Shown here: in pieces, positions 14,495-20,709 of the stretch | Numbering within the stretch: position 1 is the first letter of the stretch | Layout: every line of letters begins with the position of its first letter | Source of the DNA: CAYWTX01 sp964461295 | Lineage (GTDB): Bacteria > Planctomycetota > Phycisphaerae > SM23-33 | Assembly (NCBI GenBank): GCA_964461295.1 | Contig: CAYWTX010000348.1 | Coordinates: 1-26,195 of the forward strand | DNA length: 26,195 nucleotides | Direction of reading: 5' to 3' | Made by a program: the position numbers and the translations under genes | Notes under the pieces: model-generated | Databases searched by the model: none | What the model was told of the DNA's origin: nothing | The model's input: only the letters and a program-made list of their open reading frames with translations

Positions 14495-16351
14495 TTGAGC
14501 CGGCAAGGAGATGGCAGCTCGGCCCAGGCGAGGCAGGCAGACGCCGCCGGGTCTGAGGCGGGTCGCGCGCTGATCCTCGTCGTGGACGACGAACCCGCGG
14601 TGCGCGAATTGCTCCTGGCGATCCTGCGCACCGACGGCAAGCACGATCTGCTTGGCGCCGACAACGCACGGGAGGCAAGGCGGATCCTCAAGTCGCGCCC
14701 CGTCGATCTGATGGTCGTCGACCTCCTCATGCCCGGCGAGAGCGGCCTGGAACTGATGGAGTGGTGCAGCCGCGAATGCCCCTCGACGGACTGGGTCATC
14801 CTCTCGGGCCGCGGAACGTTCGAGGACGCCGTCAAGGCGCTGCACCTGGGGGCCTATGAATTCATCTCCAAGCCTTTGATGGGCCCCGAGGCACTGCTGA
14901 TCCCAGTGCGGAACGTGCTGGAGCGCCGCCGGATGGGCGAGGAACGCCGCGGGCTGCTGACGAGCCTGGAAGACCAGAACCGGCAGCTCAACCGGCGCGT
15001 GGCGGAACTCGAGGAGGCCTGCCGCCTGCTCTGCCGCCAGCATGAAACCATCGACGACGACCTTCGCCGGGCGGAGAATATCCAGCGAGCCCTGCTGCCC
15101 ACCAGCCCGCCCGACCTGGGCAACTTCGCCGTCGACACCGTCTACCGGCCCAGCCGCACCGTCGGCGGCGACCTCTACGACGTCGTCCGCCTGGATGACC
15201 GCCACGCGGCCGTGTACATCTCCGACGCCGCCGGGCACGGGGTCAGCGCGGCCATGCTGGCCGTGCTGCTCAAGCACCGCATCGCCCTGGTGGACGAACG
15301 GCTGCAAGTGCTGCCGCCTCACCTCGTGCTCTCGCGGGTGAACCGCCACATCCACGCCGAGTGCCGCCGGCCCGGGCTGTTCGTCACGCTCGCCTACTGC
15401 CTGCTCGATACCGAGACCGGCGCGGTGATGCTGGCCTCGGCGGGACACCCGCCTCTGATCCTGCTGCGGGCCGATGGGCGGTGGGAGACCTTCGGCCCCA
15501 CCGGGCCCGCGCTGGGCGTGTCCAGCGACGCCGTCTACACGCAGCGTACGGCCACGATGGCCCATGGCGACCGCCTGCTGCTGTACACCGACGGCGCGTT
15601 CGAGGCCCTGCGCGCCGACTCGCCGCAGGACCAACTGGCGTCGCTGATCGCCGCCATGGACGGCGACGGATGGGAACGGCTGCACGAACTGCTGGCCACC
15701 CTCACCAAACTCCGCCACGGCGCCGCTGCCGAGGACGACATGACGTTCGCCCTGCTCAGCATGGGACAGTCCAGTTCGTCCATCGACAACGGCGGGCACG
15801 ACGCCGAGGTCGCGCCCGAGCCGGTGTCGCCCTCCTCGGCCAGCGTCTACGAGGGCCGGCTGCCCGACGGCCGGCTGGCGCTCAGCATCTGCGGGCGCGG
15901 GCTGTGGGCGCACTGCGTGCCGCTGCACAACGCGTGCGTGGAGCAGATTCGCCAGGGGCTCGGCGTGCTGATCGACCTGACCCACTGCGAGCATCTGGAC
16001 AGCACGTTCCTCGGCACGCTGCTGGAGGTGGTGGACCGGGCGGACGAAGCGGCCGCTCCACTGGCGATCCAGGGGGCGGACGCCCACGTGGCGGCACTGT
16101 TTGCCGAATTGGGCATGGACCGCGTGATCTCGCGGTTCACGGGCAGACAGATCATCCTGCCGCGCGGGATGGCGCCGCTGACGGCCCCCGCCGTCGGCGA
16201 GGAGGAGTACCGCCGGCGGATGCTGATGGCGCACGAAGCCCTGGCGTCGTTGAGCAAGGGCAACGAGCAGGAGTTCGCGCACCTCATCGAGCACCTGCGG
16301 AATGAGATCCAGCGCCTGGACGCCCGCCACGTGCGGGTGGAGCCGGCGTAG
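14495..16351 (+). CDS. REC-PP2C(SpoIIE)-STAS response regulator phosphatase
   Basis: A 618-residue three-domain switch protein. Receiver domain about 26-145: acidic pocket Asp31/Asp32, phosphoacceptor Asp76 in MVVDLLMPG, Ser104 and Lys126. A coiled-coil linker spans about 148-195. A PP2C/SpoIIE phosphatase spans about 200-425, with metal-binding aspartates in GGDLYD (226), ISDAAGHG (244), YTDG (366) and AEDDMTF (414-415). A STAS domain spans about 452-555, with IDLTHCEHLDSTFLG; Ser503 is the likely phosphorylated residue. The layout matches HsbR/RsbU-type partner switching, but here the antagonist STAS domain is on the same chain. No anti-sigma kinase is adjacent. It starts with TTG preceded by AAAGGGA. 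Confidence 0.9.
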   Translation: MSRQGDGSSAQARQADAAGSEAGRALILVVDDEPAVRELLLAILRTDGKHDLLGADNAREARRILKSRPVDLMVVDLLMPGESGLELMEWCSRECPSTDWVILSGRGTFEDAVKALHLGAYEFISKPLMGPEALLIPVRNVLERRRMGEERRGLLTSLEDQNRQLNRRVAELEEACRLLCRQHETIDDDLRRAENIQRALLPTSPPDLGNFAVDTVYRPSRTVGGDLYDVVRLDDRHAAVYISDAAGHGVSAAMLAVLLKHRIALVDERLQVLPPHLVLSRVNRHIHAECRRPGLFVTLAYCLLDTETGAVMLASAGHPPLILLRADGRWETFGPTGPALGVSSDAVYTQRTATMAHGDRLLLYTDGAFEALRADSPQDQLASLIAAMDGDGWERLHELLATLTKLRHGAAAEDDMTFALLSMGQSSSSIDNGGHDAEVAPEPVSPSSASVYEGRLPDGRLALSICGRGLWAHCVPLHNACVEQIRQGLGVLIDLTHCEHLDSTFLGTLLEVVDRADEAAAPLAIQGADAHVAALFAELGMDRVISRFTGRQIILPRGMAPLTAPAVGEEEYRRRMLMAHEALASLSKGNEQEFAHLIEHLRNEIQRLDARHVRVEPA

Positions 16352-16355
16352 GGGA

Positions 16356-16405
16356 AGGCCGGGGACCGGATGCCGGGCGCCGGAGACGGGATACCGTGGA
16401 ACCGG
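16356..16405. repeat. Degenerate heptamer array, NNNCCGG type
   Basis: Successive 7-base units AGGCCGG, GGACCGG, ATGCCGG, GCGCCGG, AGACGGG, ATACCGT, then after one extra base GAACCGG. The array begins four bases after the regulator's stop codon. A similar array occurs at 23417-23477, including the shared run GGACCGGATGCCGG. Confidence 0.65.
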
Positions 16406-16481
16406 CAGCGGCGTGGCGAACCCGGTGAGCGGCGCCGCACCCCAACAGAGCCGCGTTCGGGCCGACTCAGCGACTTTGGCC

Positions 16482-16510
16482 TTGACTGCCCAACCAGCGG
16501 CGCCCACAAT
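16482..16510 (+). promoter_or_regulatory. Promoter of the VWA/ExbBD operon
   Basis: TTGACT (16482-16487), exactly 17 bases, CACAAT (16505-16510). This is the best-spaced promoter in the window. Transcription would start near 16517. The in-frame ATG at 16509 lies inside the -10 element and cannot be used from this promoter, which fixes the first gene's start at 16593 with a leader of about 76 bases. Confidence 0.6.
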
Positions 16511-16592
16511 GGAACACAACAGGACGTGCGATGTGATTGGGCGTGACTACCTGAACTTGGGGCGCAAAGCTTCCAGGCCAGCCGAAGGCAAG

Positions 16593-17492
16593 ATGTGGGG
16601 TGTTCTGTGCTTGGGAGTCTTCCTGACCGCGCTGGCCCCGGCGATCGTCGCCGCGCCGGACGGGGGCCGGCGCCCGCCGGCCACGGCCCCTTCGGACAGC
16701 ATAGATCAGGCGATGACCTACGCCTCGGACGATCGCGCCATCCTGGACCTGGTTCAGGACGGCGACAGCCAGTTTGAGGGCAGCGCGCTGTACATCCTGC
16801 TGCGGCAAGCGGCGATGCTGCCTTCGCCGCGCGAAGTCCTCCGGCGGGCCGACCGGCCCAGCCCGGACAACCTCTGGCGCAGCCCCGGCAACTACCGCGG
16901 GAAACTGATCGCCTTGAAGGGCCACTACGCGGGGGTGACCGAGCAGCGCGTGGCCGGCGAGAATCGCTGGTTCGGCGCCCGCACGTATTGCCTCGTCCAC
17001 ACGAAGGTGCCGGGCGCTCGCGAGGCGGTTATCCTTGCCCTGCCGGGGAAGCCGCCGCCGCTGCGTCTGGGCCAGTTGCTGGAGTTCGCCGGAACGTTCT
17101 ACAAGACGGTGATGTGGGAGACTCGCGCCCCGGCCACCGACGACCGGAACATCCGCGAGTATCCCGTACTGGTCGTCAAGGGTCTCGTGGAGGCCGAAGC
17201 GTTCACGTTTCCGGAGCGGTCCAGCGGGATCGCGGGCGCCATCGGTGCCGTCGCGGGCGCCCTTGGAATTCTCCTGGCGATTCGCTACTATCTCCGCAGG
17301 CGCCGGCGATCGGGCGGCTTTCCGGTCGGCGCCGGCGGATGGTCGGTTCCTGACGACGCCCGGAGCGTCCCTGTGGATCCCGATCTCTGCCGGATCGTCG
17401 AGGAGATGAAGTCGCAGGCCGCGATCCCGACGGCTGAGGAGTTGTCCGCAAGGGTTGGCCCGACGACGCCGGATAGGCCGGCCAGGACGTGA
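16593..17492 (+). CDS. Exported single-pass membrane protein, unknown function
   Basis: A 299-residue protein, first gene of the operon. Residues 1-21 are a signal peptide (MWGVLCLGVFLTALAPAIVAA). The extracytoplasmic part (about 30-210) is partly helical, then strand-rich (GKLIALKGHYAGV, YCLVHTKVPGAREAVILALP, LRLGQLLEFAGTFYKTV, YPVLVVKGLVE), suggesting an OB-like barrel. A transmembrane helix spans about 212-231, followed by a basic stop-transfer run (RYYLRRRRR) and a cytoplasmic tail of about 65 residues. No family is recognised. It ends 36 bases before the VWA gene and probably works with the ExbBD proteins in the inner membrane. Confidence 0.78.
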   Translation: MWGVLCLGVFLTALAPAIVAAPDGGRRPPATAPSDSIDQAMTYASDDRAILDLVQDGDSQFEGSALYILLRQAAMLPSPREVLRRADRPSPDNLWRSPGNYRGKLIALKGHYAGVTEQRVAGENRWFGARTYCLVHTKVPGAREAVILALPGKPPPLRLGQLLEFAGTFYKTVMWETRAPATDDRNIREYPVLVVKGLVEAEAFTFPERSSGIAGAIGAVAGALGILLAIRYYLRRRRRSGGFPVGAGGWSVPDDARSVPVDPDLCRIVEEMKSQAAIPTAEELSARVGPTTPDRPART

Positions 17493-17528
17493 CCGCGGGA
17501 CGGCCCCGCCCGGAGGGAGGAGCAGAAG

Positions 17529-18800
17529 ATGACCCAGGTGCGATGCGATCGCTGCGGCAAGCTTCTGGAGGCGGACGACAACCGCAGGAAAGCGCGTTGT
17601 CCGCATTGCGGCGCCAAGGTGACGGTGCCGGATCTCCTGGCCGCGCTTCCCCGGCCCATCCTGCCGCCCGGCGCGTCGGGCGGCGCCGGCTCTCGGGGCC
17701 TCGGGGGCGGCGATCCCGCGCCGACGGTCGCGGCGGCGCTGGGAGCATTGGCGCCCGCCGACTCGCCGGAGGAGCCGGAGGAAACCGAGCCGGGGGAGAG
17801 CCTGCTGATGCGTCTGGAGGTCTACGTGATGCCGTGGCTGATCAGCGCGGCATTGCACGTCGGGTTGCTGCTGATCCTGCTGTTCGCGGTGGCGATCGTC
17901 GCCCGTCCGCCGGCTCCGGCGCCGGTGCTGCCGACGGCCTCCGACTGGAGCCCGGCGCCGCCGGGCGACATGCTGAAGCTGGCGCCGGACGGCCCGGAGA
18001 ACTCGGGGCCGAAATTGAGCGATGCTCGCCCCGGCCCGTTGCCGCCGGGAGAGCACAAGGGGTTCGCGCCGGTGTCGAAGGACCAGCAAGGGGCCAAGGG
18101 TTGGGGCGCTGGCGAACAGAAGGGGGACATGGAAGCTTATGGCTTTGCCAGTGGCGCCGGGGGCGGCGGCAGCACGGGCGACTTCGGGATGGCCCGCGGC
18201 GGGGGGACCGAGGCCAGGTTCTACGGCTCGGGCGGCGGGGGCGGCAAGGCGTACAACGTCATCTACGTCCTGGACCACAGCGGCTCGACCGCGCCGTACT
18301 TCGACGACATCCGCCAGGAACTCAAGAACTCCATCTTCAAGTTGACGGACAAGCAGAACTTCCACGTGATCTTCTTCGCGCGCGACCTCGCCACGGAGAA
18401 GCCCCCCCGAAGGCTCGCGCGCGCGACGGAGGACAACAAGCGCCAAGCGGCCAAGTTCGTCAACGAAGTGGTGGCCGGGGGGCACGGCTCCAGCCCGATC
18501 CCGGCGATGATCGCGGCCCTCAACGCCTTCCGGAACGCCACCGACAAGCGCGGTCAGCTCTTGTACATCCTTACGGACGGGCAGTTCGAGGCCAGCGGCT
18601 ACCAGTACAAGACCACCGGCGGCGCGAAGCTGACGGGCAGCGAAGCGGTGGTCGCCTGGCTGCGGGAGAACAACAAGGATACGTTTATGCACGTGTACCT
18701 GATCGTGCTGGGTGACAAGCCCGAGCCGCGCACCGAGCAGGTGATGAACCTGATCGCGAAGGAAAACGGCGGCGAAGCCAAGTTCGTGAAGCCGGAGTAG
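17529..18800 (+). CDS. Zinc-ribbon/TM/VWA protein with TonB-like topology
   Basis: A 423-residue protein. Residues 6-27 form a CxxC-x14-CxxC zinc ribbon (Cys6, 9, 24, 27), presumably cytoplasmic. One transmembrane helix (about 102-125) contains PWLISAALHVGLLLILLFAV. A Pro/Gly-rich linker of more than 100 residues follows. A von Willebrand A domain begins near 240, with MIDAS residues Asp249, Ser251, Ser253 (DHSGS) and LTDG later, so it should bind divalent metal. The helix has Ser106-x3-His110 and Leu117, matching the Ser16/His20/Leu27 spacing by which TonB senses ExbB/ExbD; the fourth TonB residue, Ser31, is Val here. ExbB and two ExbD genes follow. I infer it is an energised transducer using VWA in place of the TonB domain. 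Confidence 0.85.
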   Translation: MTQVRCDRCGKLLEADDNRRKARCPHCGAKVTVPDLLAALPRPILPPGASGGAGSRGLGGGDPAPTVAAALGALAPADSPEEPEETEPGESLLMRLEVYVMPWLISAALHVGLLLILLFAVAIVARPPAPAPVLPTASDWSPAPPGDMLKLAPDGPENSGPKLSDARPGPLPPGEHKGFAPVSKDQQGAKGWGAGEQKGDMEAYGFASGAGGGGSTGDFGMARGGGTEARFYGSGGGGGKAYNVIYVLDHSGSTAPYFDDIRQELKNSIFKLTDKQNFHVIFFARDLATEKPPRRLARATEDNKRQAAKFVNEVVAGGHGSSPIPAMIAALNAFRNATDKRGQLLYILTDGQFEASGYQYKTTGGAKLTGSEAVVAWLRENNKDTFMHVYLIVLGDKPEPRTEQVMNLIAKENGGEAKFVKPE

Positions 18801-18910
18801 GACGTGGAGATACAGTCGTTCCCATAGCCGCCGGTGTTCCGCCGCGTAAGCGTCCGGCGAGTGACGGACGTGCGCAGGGCGGCCGGCCGGTCAGAGAAAG
18901 AGAGACCCTC

Positions 18911-19678
18911 ATGAGGCGTCGTGCGTGGATGGGTGTTGCCGTTGCGGCATTGGCGGTGATTGGATCTGTCGCGTGGGCCCAGGCGACGGGCGGCGACGCG
19001 CCCAAGCCCACCCACAAGGTGGACTACTTCCGATGGTTCGTCCACGGGGGCGAATGGGTGGGCTATATCCTCATGGTCCTGAGCGTCTGCTCGGTGGCGC
19101 TGATCATCCAGCACTTCGTGCAGGTGCGGAAGTCGGTGATCCTGCCCGAGCCGGTGCGGGAGCAGATCGAGCTGATGCTTCAGGCCAAGCAGTACCGCGA
19201 ACTGCTGACCTTCACGACCAGCGACCCGAGCATGCTGTCGTATATCGTCGGCCGGGCGTTGGGCGAGGCCCCCAGCGGGCTTGATGCCATGGAGCGGGCG
19301 ATGGAGAACGCCCTTCAGGAGCGCATGGTGCCTCTGAACGCCAAGCCGGAAGTCCTGGCCATTCTGGGCAACACGGGCCCGCTCATCGGGCTGTATGGAA
19401 CGGTGCTGGGCATCATCCTGGCATTCAGCGACATCGTCGCCAAGGGCGGCATTCCCGAACCGGGCGAACTGGCCGGTTCGATCGGCGTCGCCCTGGTGGC
19501 CACGTTCTGGGGGCTGACGGTGGCGATCCCGTCGCTGGTCGTCTACGCGATCATGAAGACGCGGATCGAGGCCATCGGCAGCGACGCCCTCGCGATGGGG
19601 CGGGAGTTGCTCTCGAACTTCAAGCCGGGCGCCAAGCCGGGCAAACCGGCCGACAAGCCCCCCGCCGCCGGGGAGTAG
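18911..19678 (+). CDS. exbB: MotA/TolQ/ExbB proton channel family protein
   Basis: A 255-residue ExbB/TolQ-family inner-membrane protein. It starts with a probable cleaved signal peptide (AWAQA, cleavage near 23), as in several ExbB lineages. The family's three helices follow: about 49-69 (GYILMVLSVCSVALIIQHF), 148-172 (LAILGNTGPLIGLYGTVLGI) and 190-214 (IGVALVATFWGLTVAIPSLV). The large loop between the first two helices lies in the cytoplasm. With ExbD it forms the proton-driven channel that powers a partner protein. The 110-base gap before the gene contains a weak 6-bp hairpin at 18851-18870 but no promoter I can defend. The exbD gene follows nine bases after the stop. Confidence 0.93.
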   Translation: MRRRAWMGVAVAALAVIGSVAWAQATGGDAPKPTHKVDYFRWFVHGGEWVGYILMVLSVCSVALIIQHFVQVRKSVILPEPVREQIELMLQAKQYRELLTFTTSDPSMLSYIVGRALGEAPSGLDAMERAMENALQERMVPLNAKPEVLAILGNTGPLIGLYGTVLGIILAFSDIVAKGGIPEPGELAGSIGVALVATFWGLTVAIPSLVVYAIMKTRIEAIGSDALAMGRELLSNFKPGAKPGKPADKPPAAGE

Positions 19679-19687
19679 GAGCACACC

Positions 19688-20173
19688 ATGGCAGGCATGA
19701 CCTCCGGCGCCAAACCCAGCGCCATGAACATAAACCTGACGCCGATGATCGACTGCACCATGCTGTTGGTGATCTTCTTCCTGCTGACCACCCAGATGGC
19801 CTCGCCGGACTATATCGCGATGAAACTGCCGAAGCCCCACGGGAGCATCGCGCAGGAGACCGAGACGAACCGGGCCGTTGTCAACGTGGTCCCCTACACG
19901 GACGTGCAGGTGGCGCGGGGGGAGGGCACGGCGGAGAAGGCCATGGAGTACCGCGTGGGAACCGTCCACTACTCCAAGAACGACATGGGCAGGCTGATCG
20001 AGAAGCTCCAGGAATTGCGGCGCGCCTCGGCCAATCCCAAGGACTTCCGGGTCGAGATCCGCTCGGACACCCGGATCGAGTACTCGGAAGTCGAACCGAT
20101 CTTCGCGTTCCTCATGACCGCCAGGATCCAGAAGGTCCACGTGACGGCCCTGCGGCAGACGGGAGGCGGATGA
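19688..20173 (+). CDS. exbD: ExbD/TolR-family protein, first copy
   Basis: A 161-residue biopolymer transport protein. A short cytoplasmic N-terminus is followed by one helix, NINLTPMIDCTMLLVIFFLL, containing the essential proton-carrying Asp22. The periplasmic domain (about 45-158) is larger than in E. coli ExbD and ends in the family's beta/alpha fold (FRVEIRSDTRIEYSEVEPIF, VHVTAL). It would pair with the ExbB upstream to convert proton flow into movement of a transducer. Its stop overlaps the start of the second ExbD gene by four bases. Confidence 0.92.
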   Translation: MAGMTSGAKPSAMNINLTPMIDCTMLLVIFFLLTTQMASPDYIAMKLPKPHGSIAQETETNRAVVNVVPYTDVQVARGEGTAEKAMEYRVGTVHYSKNDMGRLIEKLQELRRASANPKDFRVEIRSDTRIEYSEVEPIFAFLMTARIQKVHVTALRQTGGG

Positions 20174-20682
20174 TGGGCGAGAACGGCACGGACAACGGCA
20201 AGCCGCGGGCCGCCCCGAGACACCACGGATCCAGGCCGGCAAAGCCATCGCCGATGAGGAACCCCCCGCTGGTGCCGCTGATCGACATCTTCCTGTTCCT
20301 GATCATCTACTTCCTGCTGAGTTGCCAGTTCCACCAGTACGAGGGCACGATCCCGGCCAACCTGCCCAACACGTCGGCGGGGACCAACACCGGCGGGATC
20401 ACGGTGACGCCCACCCGCGTCACTCTCACCGCCGCCGGCAGCAACAACCATGGCGTCGAGATCGAGGTCGGCAGTCCGCCCAGGCGGATGGAGGACATGG
20501 ACGCGCTCTTCCGACACCTGTCGGACGCCAGGAACCACTACGGGGCCAACGCCGACAAACTTACCGTCATCATCAAGCCCTTGCGAGGCGTGCGCTGGGG
20601 CCACGTCGTGGACGCCTTCAACCAGGCGGTCCGCGCCGGCCTCAAGGAAGTCGGCGTGGCGCCCAGCGGCCCTCCGCGATAG
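20170..20682 (+). CDS. ExbD/TolR-family protein, second copy
   Basis: A 170-residue ExbD paralogue, translationally coupled to the first by an ATGA overlap. The N-terminus is basic (residues 11-30), then NPPLVPLIDIFLFLIIYFLL, with Asp39 at the conserved proton-binding position. The periplasmic domain ends with KLTVIIKPLRGVRWGHVVDA and AGLKEVGV, the typical ExbD fold. It differs clearly from copy 1 outside the helix, so the pair may form an ExbD heterodimer, as known for some ExbD1/ExbD2 and GldM-like systems; this is inference. The TPR-like gene starts 27 bases later. Confidence 0.9.
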   Translation: MMGENGTDNGKPRAAPRHHGSRPAKPSPMRNPPLVPLIDIFLFLIIYFLLSCQFHQYEGTIPANLPNTSAGTNTGGITVTPTRVTLTAAGSNNHGVEIEVGSPPRRMEDMDALFRHLSDARNHYGANADKLTVIIKPLRGVRWGHVVDAFNQAVRAGLKEVGVAPSGPPR

Positions 20683-20709
20683 CCCCCTTGCTCCCTGGAG
20701 ACCAATGGC

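Noticed and set aside
14186..16519. Minus-strand frame of 777 codons opposite the regulator gene
   Set aside because: Complement of the REC-PP2C-STAS gene, with no recognisable domain; caused by high GC at third positions.
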